A stretch of DNA of 64,000 nucleotides from the NCBI GenBank assembly GCA_963825615.1, contig CAWGTV010000001.1, positions 620,001-684,000 of the forward strand. Direction: 5' to 3'. Each line of letters starts with the position of its first letter. Position 1 is the stretch's first letter. Shown piece by piece: positions 9,605 through 18,473 of this stretch. Position numbers and translations under genes: made by a program. Under the pieces are notes generated by a model. That model worked only from the letters and a program-made list of their open reading frames with translations. It had not been told where the DNA came from and searched no databases. The stretch is from JAHEDT01 sp963825615 (GTDB lineage Bacteria; Desulfobacterota; Desulfuromonadia; Desulfuromonadales; BM103).

Positions 9605-11538
9605 GACTCGCCCCCCGCCGCCAGCAACTCCTGGAGAGTTTCCCAGCGCGTCATACACTCATCCAGCTCAGCTTGCAGTTCGGCATGCTTGTCCAGCAGT
9701 TTGCCGAGCCGGGCGTGGTCAACGGCCATGGCCGGGTCCTGCATTTCACTGACCAGTTCTGCCAGTTGCTGCTCGAGCACGGTGATCCTCTCTTCAACCT
9801 CGGCCAGCTGTTTCTGACGTTTCTGCTCTTCCCGCCGCGCCGCCTTGCGCTCGGCGTGTGAAACGTTCGCTGCCTTGCCTGCATCGGATGCTGAGAGCGG
9901 CTTCGCCTGCGCCTGTTCAACCCGCAGCGACGAATGCGTTGCATCTCCTTCGCCGCTTTTGGCGCGCAGAAAATCTTCATAGTTCCCCAGGTAGGAGGTG
10001 GCCCGGTGCCCGGCAACCTCGACCACCCGGCTGGCCAGGGCATCGACAAAGTAGCGGTCGTGGGAGACGAACACCAGCGTCCCCTGGTAGCCTTTCAGGG
10101 CCTCCAGCAGGACTTCCTTGGAGGCCAGGTCGAGGTGGTTGGTCGGCTCGTCGAGGAGCAGCAGGTTAGCGGGCCGTAGCAGCAGGATCGCCAGGGCCAG
10201 GCGGTTGCGTTCCCCCCCGGAGAGGACGGCAACCTTCTTGTGCACATCATCGCCGTGAAAAAGGAAGGCGCCGAGCAGGTTTCGAACCTTGGGGACCATA
10301 TCGAAGGGCGCAACCCGCGTGATCTGCTCGAGCACGGTCAAGCTCTGGTCGAGGGTGCGTGCTTGATCCTGTGCAAAGTAGGCCATGACCAGGTTGTGGC
10401 CCTCTTCGCGCGTGCCCGCAAGTGGCGTCTCCACGCCGGCCAGCAGCCGCATTATGGTCGACTTGCCGGCGCCGTTCGCCCCTACCAGCGCGATGCGCTC
10501 GCCACGCTCAACGGCTAGCTCAACCTCTTGGATAACCGAGACCTCGCCGTAACCATGCGACACGCCTTGCAAACTGACCGTCAGCCGCCCGCTTTTCGGC
10601 GGAGCGGGGAATGAAAAGCCGATTTTTTTTCGCTCCGGGGGGAGTTCTATGCGTTCGATCTTTTCCAGCTGCTTGACCCGGCTCTGTACCAGTGACGCTT
10701 TGTTAGCGTTGTAGCGAAACTTGTTGATAAAGGCCTCGAGGCGGGCGACCTCTTCGTCCTGGCGTGTCTTGGCGTCGCGCAGGGCCGTGATCCGTTCATC
10801 CCTGGCGAACAGGTAGCGAGAATAATTGCCCGGGTAATCGGTCAGCTGGGCATGCCAGATCTCGACAATGCGCGTCACCACCTGGTCGAGGAAGAAACGA
10901 TCATGGGAGACCAGGATCACCGCGTGGGGATAAGCGGCCAAGTAGCCCTCGAGCCAGTCGCGGGCTGGCAGGTCGAGATGGTTGGTCGGCTCATCCAGTA
11001 GCAGCAGGTTGGGCCTCTGCAGCAGCAACTTGGCCAGGGCGATGCGCATCTGCCAGCCACCGGAGAAGTGCTCGCAGGGCTTGTCCCAGTCGCTTTCGGC
11101 AAAACCCAGACCTTTGAGGACACGCCCGATCTCAGCCTCCATCATGTAGCCGCCGCGCTGGCGAAAAAACTCCTGCAGCTCCGAGTAGCGATCGAGTGCG
11201 GCCTCGTCGGCACTGCTGCTGATCTGCGTCTCAAGCTGCTGCAGCTCGGTTTCCACTGCGAGCAGTTCCGTAAGGGCGGAGCGCACCTCGATAAACAGGC
11301 TTCTGCCACCGTGTTCGAGCCCTTCCTGGGGGAGGTAACCGATGGTGGTTCCCCGGGCCAGCTGAACCTTGCCGGCATCGACCTCCGACTGCCCGGCCAG
11401 AAGTCGCAGCAAGGTAGTCTTGCCGGCGCCGTTCTCACCGCAAAGGCCGATACGGTCGGTCGGCCGGACATGCCAGTCGACATGGCGCAAGACCACCTGG
11501 TCGGCAAACTGTTTGACAACATCCTTGAGCTGTAGCAT
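9601..11538 (-). CDS. ABC-F family ATPase (ribosome-associated, Uup/YheS type)
   Basis: Soluble twin-ATPase protein; family members bind the ribosomal E site and relieve stalled translation. 645 residues. First domain: Walker A GENGAGKT (34-41), signature FSGGWQMR, and LLLLDEPTNHLD. The linker region is rich in Arg/Lys (FINKFRYNANKASLVQSR). Second domain: GANGAGKS, LSGGERNRLALA, LLLLDEPTNHLD. The C-terminal 80 residues form a charged coiled coil as in Uup and YheS. No membrane segments. ATG 11538 leads a probable three-gene unit with the ParA-like and PATAN-like genes. Which ABC-F subgroup it belongs to needs a phylogeny. Confidence 0.93.
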   Translation of the reverse strand: MLQLKDVVKQFADQVVLRHVDWHVRPTDRIGLCGENGAGKTTLLRLLAGQSEVDAGKVQLARGTTIGYLPQEGLEHGGRSLFIEVRSALTELLAVETELQQLETQISSSADEAALDRYSELQEFFRQRGGYMMEAEIGRVLKGLGFAESDWDKPCEHFSGGWQMRIALAKLLLQRPNLLLLDEPTNHLDLPARDWLEGYLAAYPHAVILVSHDRFFLDQVVTRIVEIWHAQLTDYPGNYSRYLFARDERITALRDAKTRQDEEVARLEAFINKFRYNANKASLVQSRVKQLEKIERIELPPERKKIGFSFPAPPKSGRLTVSLQGVSHGYGEVSVIQEVELAVERGERIALVGANGAGKSTIMRLLAGVETPLAGTREEGHNLVMAYFAQDQARTLDQSLTVLEQITRVAPFDMVPKVRNLLGAFLFHGDDVHKKVAVLSGGERNRLALAILLLRPANLLLLDEPTNHLDLASKEVLLEALKGYQGTLVFVSHDRYFVDALASRVVEVAGHRATSYLGNYEDFLRAKSGEGDATHSSLRVEQAQAKPLSASDAGKAANVSHAERKAARREEQKRQKQLAEVEERITVLEQQLAELVSEMQDPAMAVDHARLGKLLDKHAELQAELDECMTRWETLQELLAAGGES

Positions 11539-11942
11539 GGCGCCTGTTATAGCACATCTGCAGGCCGGCGAGAATCTTCATTGTGTTGGACAACTTTCAG
11601 AATAGACAGAATCCTTAGCAGCAGGCTAGAACGCTACGATATCTAAAGTGAATCTATGTCTGCGGGCTTCGACCCGAGGCCAAAATATCTTCTGGGGTTT
11701 CAGGAATAAGTTGCGGCAGGATTACGTCTGAACAGGCAAACATGTCGTTAACACAGCAACATGCAGGATGGTCCTCCTTAGAAAGGAGCGGCCATTTCTT
11801 TATCTGATTGATGGTCAATGATCAGGATGAATGCCGAGATTACTTCCCACGGAGCGTTGGCGCAAATCCTTTACAGCGCGATCGATTGCGCTAGTATTGC
11901 TATGCAATTACACATTTTCAAAACTCATACGCAGGAGGAAGT
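11539..11942. other. 404-bp intergenic region between divergent ABC-F and mscS genes
   Basis: No coding frame is convincing here. It should hold the promoters of both divergent genes. Near 11778-11792 a short hairpin (CTCCTT, loop, AAGGAG) is followed by T-rich sequence. A sigma-70-like promoter with a palindrome in its spacer lies at 11870-11897 (separate entry). Confidence 0.5.
11870..11897 (+). promoter_or_regulatory. Putative sigma-70 promoter of the second mscS gene, spacer filled by a palindrome
   Basis: The -35 candidate TTTACA (11870-11875) and -10 candidate TAGTAT (11892-11897) are separated by 16 bases. The spacer and its edges (11875-11892) form the near-perfect 18-bp palindrome AGCGCGATCGATTGCGCT, with one mismatched pair. 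A repressor binding there would block polymerase. The mscS start is 46 bases downstream of the -10. Inferred from sequence only. Confidence 0.4.
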
Positions 11943-12758
11943 ATGGAAAAGTACACTGACAAGGTCATCGAATTAACGATTTCCTACGCCCCAAAAGTCG
12001 CGCTGGCTATCGTCACTCTGTTTGTAGGCCTGTGGGTCATCCGCATCATGGTTTCGATGATGCGCAAACTTCTTGAAAAGTCGCAAGCCGATCCAACCCT
12101 AACTCCTTTTATCTGCAGCCTGATCTCCTGGGCCTTAAAGGCCTTGTTGCTCATCAGCGTTGCATCGATGATTGGCGTTGCGACGACGTCTTTCATTGCT
12201 GTTTTGGGTGCGGCTGGTTTAGCTGTCGGTTTGGCACTGCAGGGAAGCCTGGCAAATTTCGCCGGCGGCGTCCTGATCCTTATGTTCAAACCTTATGTCG
12301 TCGGTGACCTGATTGAAGCACAGGGCCACATCGGCGTAGTAAAGGAGGTGCAGATTTTCAACACTATTCTACTGACTCCGAACAACCGGCGGGTGGTCAT
12401 CCCCAACGGTGCCATGTCAAATGGCAGCGTAGAAAATTATACGGCCGAAGGGCAATTACGGGTGGATTTGAAAATCGGAATTTCATATGCCTCAAACATA
12501 CCGAAAGCAAAACAGGCTTTATTGGAGATGATGCAGAAAGACCCAAGGATTCTGCAGGAGCCTTCACCGCTGGTAGCTGTCTCAGAATTGGCCGACAGCT
12601 CGGTCAATCTGGTGGTGCGCCCCTGGTGTAAGGTGGAAGACTACTGGAATGTATATTTTGAAACCACAGAGATGGCCAAAAAGGTCCTCGAAGAGAATGG
12701 CATCCAAATCCCCTTCCCGCAGAGGGACGTGCATCTATATCAGGCTTCTGCCGGATAG
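11943..12758 (+). CDS. Small-conductance mechanosensitive channel (MscS family), copy 2
   Basis: 271-residue inner-membrane tension-gated channel. Membrane segments lie at about 14-40, 57-80 and 84-115. The third is the canonical pore helix (AVLGAAGLAVGLALQGSLAN), closer to E. coli MscS than copy 1 is. The beta domain contains KPYVVGDLIEAQG, and the C-terminus is IPFPQRDVHLYQ. A strong AGGAGG (11933-11938) precedes ATG 11943. It ends before a perfect 13-bp hairpin shared with the convergent YegP-like gene. Paralogous to the gene at 6024 but only distantly similar. Confidence 0.95.
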   Translation: MEKYTDKVIELTISYAPKVALAIVTLFVGLWVIRIMVSMMRKLLEKSQADPTLTPFICSLISWALKALLLISVASMIGVATTSFIAVLGAAGLAVGLALQGSLANFAGGVLILMFKPYVVGDLIEAQGHIGVVKEVQIFNTILLTPNNRRVVIPNGAMSNGSVENYTAEGQLRVDLKIGISYASNIPKAKQALLEMMQKDPRILQEPSPLVAVSELADSSVNLVVRPWCKVEDYWNVYFETTEMAKKVLEENGIQIPFPQRDVHLYQASAG

Positions 12759-12828
12759 GTAGGGCCGGAGTGTTTAACTAACCCAGACCGTCGTGGATGA
12801 AACACCTGCGGCAGTGACTCACGTGAAA

Positions 12829-12859
12829 ATGGCCACCCGGTAAAGAACCGGGTGGCCAT
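12829..12859. terminator. Hairpin terminator between convergent genes (GGCCACCCGG family)
   Basis: ATGGCCACCCGGT (12829-12841) pairs perfectly with 12847-12859 around an AAAGA loop. It lies between the mscS gene and the convergent YegP-like gene. There is no long U-run, so it may act as a bidirectional barrier or as an mRNA end-protecting stem. Related hairpins occur at 13399-13424 and 23191-23224. Confidence 0.7.
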
Positions 12860-12956
12860 AAATACACTATTTTGTCTTTGTCCTCTATGTGCCTATCAAC
12901 AACACACCGGTTTTCGTTTCGGCAGGCGTGGTTTTTCGCCGCATTAGCAAGTACCG

Positions 12957-13316
12957 CTATGTCGTCAGATCTATCACCTCTGCATTCATCAGATGTTTTT
13001 TCATGTATTCAAGGCCAGCCTTCATGGCCGATTCGTGTTCGTACATCGTGCTCTGACCAATTGGATATTTTTTTTTAAGTTTAAAGATAAAGTGGGTTCG
13101 TTCAGGGACAGTCGCCTCAAAAAGATAATATTCATTGATTGCAGAGTGCCTCTGGATAGTCTCTATGGCGGCTGTAACCTCTGCAATGCTCTCGAAAAAT
13201 ATACTTATGAACATCCCATCGCTGGGCAACCTAAAGACAAAGTAGAACTCCTTGCTGCCTGCTCGTCGTATTTCTACTTGTGGAGCATTTTTTTTCGCCA
13301 ATACCCTCACTTGCAT
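12957..13316 (-). CDS. YegP/DUF1508-like protein with two repeats
   Basis: 119-residue small protein. Two units resemble the DUF1508 (YegP) fold: residues about 18-58 (SKEFYFVFRLPSDGMF ... AAIETIQRHS) and about 70-115 (THFIFKLKKKYPIGQS ... AGLEYMKKHL). Each unit has an aromatic beta hairpin followed by a helix, as in YegP, which also carries two copies. The start may be ATG 13316 or the GTG six bases in, which sits at better distance from GGGGAG. A triple 7-bp repeat lies just upstream. The function of the family is unknown, though members are often stress-associated. Confidence 0.55.
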   Translation of the reverse strand: MQVRVLAKKNAPQVEIRRAGSKEFYFVFRLPSDGMFISIFFESIAEVTAAIETIQRHSAINEYYLFEATVPERTHFIFKLKKKYPIGQSTMYEHESAMKAGLEYMKKHLMNAEVIDLTT

Positions 13317-13322
13317 CTCCCC

Positions 13323-13343
13323 GCGTCAAGCGTCAAGCGTCAA
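13323..13343. repeat. Three tandem copies of GCGTCAA
   Basis: Three exact 7-bp units lie immediately upstream of the YegP-like start. The unit length and the leading GCG resemble the array at 2872-2899 upstream of coaX. Confidence 0.85.
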
Positions 13344-13398
13344 TACAGTGATAATAACGAAAGCTTCTCACATTTCTCTGACAGAACAGCAAGCAACA

Positions 13399-13424
13399 AC
13401 GGTCACCCGTTTACAGGTGGCCGT
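13399..13424. repeat. Diverged copy of the GGCCACC hairpin
   Basis: ACGGTCACC (13399-13407) pairs with GGTGGCCGT (13416-13424) with one G-T wobble. The flanks (AACAACGG) match those of the hairpin at 23191. Here it lies upstream of both neighbouring genes rather than between convergent ends. Confidence 0.55.
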
Positions 13425-13668
13425 AAATTTGCCGATTAATATGCAGCTCAACATCTCACGCCCACTTTCATCTCGGCAGCACTGTTTTTGGCGGAGATCG
13501 TGCCATGAGAGCATGATTGGCGTGTCGCAAACCTTAGACACATCAATGGTGTGATTGTGGACATGTCATGTTGAATACTTTTTTCAGAGGGAAAAACAAT
13601 CACAGTCTCAGACAAGCCATTTCATGGATGATAATCCCTACCGGCACACCCCTGTGCTGTCTTCTTGA

Positions 13669-13697
13669 TTGACACGCTCACAGAACCCTCGCAAAAT
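13669..13697 (+). promoter_or_regulatory. Putative sigma-70 promoter for the BioD-like/DRTGG gene
   Basis: TTGACA (13669-13674), a 17-base spacer and CAAAAT (13692-13697) lie 58 bases upstream of the ATG at 13755. The -35 is a full consensus match and the -10 matches in four of six positions. The rest of the 13425-13668 gap shows nothing I can name. Confidence 0.45.
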
Positions 13698-13754
13698 GAG
13701 ACAGTCTTCATCCATGACCTGCAGACCACAGAATCAATCACAGAGGGCACGAAC

Positions 13755-14850
13755 ATGGCACGTAAAATCTTCATAGCGGCGACCGGCCAGGACTGCGGCA
13801 AGACCACCACCAGCCTCTCCCTGATCCACCTGGCACGCAAGAAATACCGCAGAGTCGGTTTCATCAAACCGGTCGGGCCAAAACCGTCCCTGATAGGCGA
13901 TACCTGGGTCGACAAGGATGCCGCACTGGTCGCCAAGGTCTACGGCCTTGAGGATGATCTCCGCCTGATGTCGCCGGTGGTTGTTCAGCCGGGGGATACG
14001 CGCGATGTCATCGATGGTGTGATCACCAGGGCCCAACTCGAAAAACAGCTGGTCGACGCCTGCGCAGAGCTCGAAAAGCACTGTGATTTCCTGATCATCG
14101 AAGGTGCCGGCCACAGCGGCGTCGGCTCGGTGCTCGGCCTGAGCAACGCCCGGGTGGCACGGCTTCTCGATGCCCCGGTGCTGCTGGTCAGCGGCGGCGG
14201 CATCGGCCACGTGATCGACGATGTCAGCATGAACCTGGCCCTGTACAAGATGGAGGGGGCGCAGGTCCGTATCGTCATGCCGAACAAGCTGATTGCCGAG
14301 AAACGCGCCCGGACCCTCGAATACATGAGCAAGGCCTTTGCCGACCAGGACTTCATCGTGCATGGCGGCTTCAACTATTCGCCGATCCTCGCGGGACCGA
14401 CCCTGCAGCATGTCGCCAAGCTCTTCAACCTGCCGCTGCGGGCCACCAGTGAATCAGGCGCGGCGCATCATCCAGCATATCCAGCTCGGCGCAGCCTCGA
14501 CGGAAAAGGTCGTCGAAATCCTCAAGTACTCGACCCTGCTGCTGGTCAACAGCAGCCGCGACGAGCTGCTGGTGATGCTCGCTACGCTCTACCATATCCC
14601 CGAATACCACGAAAAGCTCGCCGGCGTGCTGATCTCCGGGGCCAGCCCGGTCACCATGCTGACTCAGAAGGTCCTCGACGACAGCGATCTGCCCTTCATG
14701 CGCACCGAGCAACTGACCTCGTCAGTCTTCCAGACGGTGACCCGGGATGTATCCAAGATCACGGCGGATGACCAGGAGAAGATCAACCTGGTCAAAGAGC
14801 TAGCCGAGCAGGATCTCGATTTCGACCTGATCGACCGCATGCTGGGGTAG
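13755..14850 (+). CDS. BioD-like P-loop ATPase with DRTGG-type C-terminal domain (one frame break)
   Basis: Resembles the N-terminal regulatory half of long phosphotransacetylases: a dethiobiotin-synthetase-like NTPase followed by a DRTGG domain, without the catalytic Pta part. The P-loop is GQDCGKTT (11-18), with GFIKPVGPKP and IIEGAGHSGVGS in the ATPase. Reading changes frame near 14449 (after LPLRAT) and continues VNQARRIIQHIQLGAA to the end at 14850. The DRTGG-like part reads LLLVNSSRDELLVMLATL and AGVLISGASP. The interval of 1096 bases is one over a multiple of three, so a 364-residue protein with one extra base is likely. ATG 13755 (MARKIFIAATG) fits the family start. Function probably regulatory; unknown. 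Confidence 0.8.
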
Positions 14851-15097
14851 AGAAACACAACCCCTTGCATTATTTATATGCAAAATCTGTATTTTTTGTT
14901 ATAGTTCGCACGTATCCACCTTTTTTTAAAAGGTTTTTTTGACCTTCGCAGGGCCTTACGGCCCGCTGGATACAAAGTTTCGGCATTCGTCCTGTTCCTG
15001 AGCGAGCTCCCAATTCCGGTCGAGCCAGAGATCTCGGTGCAGGGTTTATGCCCCCAACAGTTTATGGTTGTCGCCTGCGGCAACCGGAAAGATTTAC

Positions 15098-17651
15098 ATG
15101 TCCAAGAAAATCCTGATTAATGCCACCCATCCCGAAGAGAACCGGGTGGCCATCGTCGAAAACGGCGTCCTCACCGAACTTGACATCGAGGTCGCAGGAC
15201 GGGAACCCACCAAGGGGAACATTTACAAAGCGGTTGTGGTCCGGGTCGAAACCGGGCTGCAGGCCGCTTTCGTCGATTATGGCGCCGAACGCCTCGGCTT
15301 TCTGCAGATCGACGAGATCAATTACAGCACGGTCAAACCCGACTACAACACCGACGACAACCGCCGGCCACGCATCAACGACCTGCTGCATCGCGGCCAG
15401 GAAGTTCTGGTGCAGATCACCAAGGAAGAGCGTGGCACCAAGGGCGCGGCCCTGACCACCTATCTCTCCCTGGCCGGCCGCTACATGGTGCTCATGCCCG
15501 GCAGCCAGACCCGGGGCGTCTCCCGCAAAGCCGAAAGCGATTCCCAGCGCAAAGAGCTGAAGAAGGCCATGTCGTCCATCGACCTCGCCGAAGGAATCGG
15601 CTATATCGTGCGCACCGCAGCGCTCGACCAGAGCCGCGAAGAGCTGGAGCGCGACTACCGTTACCTGATCCGCCTGTTCGAAAGCATCAAGGAGCTGGAA
15701 CAGAAGGTCAAGGCCCCGGCCCTGATCTACAAGGAATCCAACCTGATGATCCGGTCGATCCGGGATTACTTCACCACCGACATGGACGAAGTCCTGATCG
15801 ACGATCCCCAGGTTTTCAAGGAAGCCAAGGATTTCTTCCAGATGGTCATGCCCGACCACGTCCACCTGGTGAAACTGCACCAGGAGCGCCGGCCGATCTT
15901 CTCGCGCTACCAGATCGAAGACCAGATCGAGACGTTGAGCCGCAACAAGGTCACCCTCCCCTCCGGCGGCTCGATCGTCATCGACCCCACCGAGGCCCTG
16001 GTGGCCATCGATGTCAACAGCGGCAAGATGGCCTCCGAACAAAATGTTGAGGCCACGGCGACCAAAACCAACCTAGAAGCCGCTGAAGAAGTCGGCCGAC
16101 AGCTGCGCCTGCGCGACCTCGGTGGCCTGATCGTTATCGACTTCATCGACATGCGTGAACGCAAGCACATGCGCCAGGTCGAGAACCAGCTCAAGAAATC
16201 GCTGGAAAACGACAAGGCCCGGGTCAGCGTGGGACGCATCAGCCAGTTCGGTCTGCTGGAGATGAGCCGGCAGCGCATCAAAGCTGCCTTGACCGAGGGC
16301 TCCTACCTGACCTGCCCGCACTGCAACGGTTCCGGCCACCTGAAGAGTCCGGAAACCCAGGCGGTCGCTCTGTTGAGAAAAATTCACGCCAGCGCAGCCA
16401 AGGGTCAGGTCAGCCGGGTTGATGCCCAAATGCCGATGGACGTTACCAGCTACCTTCTGAATAACAAGCGTGAAGAGCTCGTTGATATGGAGCGGCGCTA
16501 CCAACTGCAGATTCATATCCATGGCAACCGCGATTTTACCGCCGACCAGATAGAGATCGAGATTCAGAAGAAAGAAAAAGAAAAATCCAGCCAGCCGGAA
16601 TACATCGCGGCCGGCGTGGTCTCCCAAGGATCGGATGAGCTCGTCAAGAAGGAGCAACCCAAGAAAAAAGAAGACCCCAAACTTGCTGAGCCCAAGCTGG
16701 AAACGATTCAAAAAGAGCCCTCCGAGCAAGAGACAACCCAACAGGATGGCGTAGAGTCCGCGCCAACTGAAGCCGCATCGAGCGAGGCAGAACCTGCCAA
16801 GAAGCGCAGACGCAGGAGACGGCGTAAACCGGCCGCTGCGGCTGCTGAAGGGCTCCTGTCCGAGCTGAGCACGGACACAGGGAAAAACTGGACCGAAAGC
16901 ACAAACGACTCCCTGGACATGCCTTTAGCGAGTCCTGTCTTGAGCCCCACCAGGAGAGTTTCAGACTTCTCCCCATGTATTTACGGAAGAGCCATCTGCC
17001 GCCCAGGCGGTTGAAGCGGCCAAGCCGAAACGCCGCAGAAGTCGCCGCAAACCTAAAACTGCGGCAAGCAGCTCTGCGCAGGACACGGTGGCAACGGAGG
17101 TAAACAAGGAGCAACTCGACTCAGCGCCCAAACCGGCGGCAGAACCTATGCAAAAGCAGACGGAGGCGACGATAGCAACCATCGAGCCCAAACCGAAGCC
17201 CCGCCGCCCGCGCCGACCGGCGAAGAAACCGGGCGCGGTGACTGCAGAAGCCACTGCATCGACAGACAGGCCTGCTCCGCAGCCCGTCCAGCAGCAAGCA
17301 GAAAAGCCCATGGCCGCCAACGCCGCAGGAGCACCTCCGAAAAGCAGCAGCACCAGCCGCGCCAGAGCACAATCAAAAGCGGCCCGCAGCAAAGCAGATC
17401 AGGCGCCTGAGCTAAGAGACAAGGCTGAGCAGGCCAAAGAAGACGAGAAGAGACCTGCAAAGAAAGCGCCTGCCCGGCGCACCGGCGGCAAGGCAGCTGC
17501 CAAAGAGCCCGCTCCGGAAAGCCTCAATGACGTCGCTACTGCCAAGCAAGACAAGACGGTGACCATCTCTGCGGCTGCAACGCCCAAGCCCAAAAGCCGC
17601 CGTCCCGTCAAAAAGAAGCCGACGACAGTGGAGCCAGCTTCGCAGGATTGA
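15098..17651 (+). CDS. rng: Ribonuclease E/G with long basic C-terminal tail (one frame break)
   Basis: Endoribonuclease for rRNA maturation and mRNA decay. The catalytic half is complete. It has an S1 domain (about 39-125, NIYKAVVVRVETGLQAAFVD), the metal-binding Asp305 in LVAIDVNSG and Asp348 in LIVIDFIDM, and the Zn-link CPHC (406-409). Beyond residue 490 a Lys/Arg/Pro/Ala-rich tail contains repeated basic blocks (KKRRRRRRRKP, PKRRRSRRKPK, PKPRRPRRPAKK, PKSRRPVKKKP), like an RNase E-type RNA-binding scaffold. The frame shifts between 16940 and 16985; the downstream frame reads HVFTEEPSAAQAVEAAKPKR on to 17651. The total of 2554 bases is one over a multiple of three, giving about 850 residues. 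The start ATG 15098 follows GGAAAG. The symbol rng is used for the fold; it could equally be named rne. Confidence 0.88.
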
Positions 17652-17672
17652 TTCCCTTGTGTGACCATAAAC

Positions 17673-17714
17673 AGCCAGAGAGGCCGACGCTGCAAAGCGC
17701 CGGCCTCTCTGGCT
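17673..17714 (+). terminator. Rho-independent terminator of the RNase E/G gene
   Basis: An 18-base arm (17673-17690) pairs with 17697-17714 with a single mismatch, around a TGCAAA loop, followed by TGGTGCTTTC. It sits 22 bases after the rng stop. Confidence 0.75.
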
Positions 17715-17881
17715 TGGTGCTTTCAGGGCTGGCCACCGCAGGATTACTAACCGCAATGTCCAGGCCCGGCCTCTGTTCCCTGGGACTCGCGCCGCAAGGC
17801 GCTTCTCGCTTTTATCCGCTGTGCTGTTAATGTTATCTTGCTACAATGCAAGCACAGGAGCAGGATACCCCGCAAGGGAGC

Positions 17882-18359
17882 ATGCCGCAGCTGGCAATTA
17901 TCGTGGCCATGACCAGAGACCGGGTCATCGGTTCAGGGGGCTGCCCTCCCCTGGCGTCTGCCCGGGGAGCTCAAGCTGTTCAAACGAATCACCATGGATG
18001 GCACGGTGATCATGGGGCGCAAAACCCATGCGTCCATTGGCCGCCCCCTGCCGGGTCGTCACAACATTGTCCTGAGCCGCACAAAGAGGGATCTGCCCGG
18101 CGTACAGGTTTGCGCCACGTTCCTGGCGGGCCTGGTCGCAGCAGCGCAACTTGGCCGTCTGGTCTTCGTCATCGGCGGAGCAGGACTCTATCGCCAGGCG
18201 CTGCCCCTCGCTGCAGAGCTCCACATCTCCTGGGTAGAAGAGGATTACGAGGGGGATGTATATTTCCCATCATTCGCTCACACCAGCTGGGTATGCTGCG
18301 AGGAAGAAGATTTCCCGGGTTTTCACTACGCCCGCTATCGCCGCAAAGAGCGCGGATAG
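17882..18359 (+). CDS. folA: Dihydrofolate reductase (one frame break in a G run)
   Basis: Reduces dihydrofolate with NADPH to supply thymidylate and purine synthesis. The start MPQLAIIVAMTRDRVIG (ATG 17882) aligns with the family N-terminus. Reading passes through the G run at 17936-17940, where the frame changes, and continues GALPWRLPGELKLFKRITMD, then GTVIMGRKTHASIGRPLPGR and FVIGGAGLYRQALPLA. These are the expected substrate and cofactor segments. Its 478 bases are one over a multiple of three, so an extra G in the run gives a normal 158-residue enzyme. No thymidylate synthase is adjacent. Confidence 0.85.
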
Positions 18360-18473
18360 CGTCTGTTGCCGCGGCGTGTCAAATCTTGCCGGCGCGAATG
18401 TTGCTGTCTGAACCCCGGTGAACATGGTTAACCTTTGACGACCTCTGCCTGACCGGTAGATTTTTGACGAGAG

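Noticed and set aside
14863..14882. TTGCAT...ATGCAA dyad upstream of rng as an operator
   Set aside because: Arms are short and AT-rich; no second copy or promoter relation could be shown.
15115..15152. GCCACCC...GGGTGGCC at the start of rng as another intergenic hairpin copy
   Set aside because: It lies in conserved coding sequence (ATHPEENRVAIV) and the arms are 15 bases apart; likely coincidence.
15062..16042. Long antisense open frames over rng and other GC-rich genes
   Set aside because: They are frame shadows of strongly coding genes with no family features or ribosome sites.
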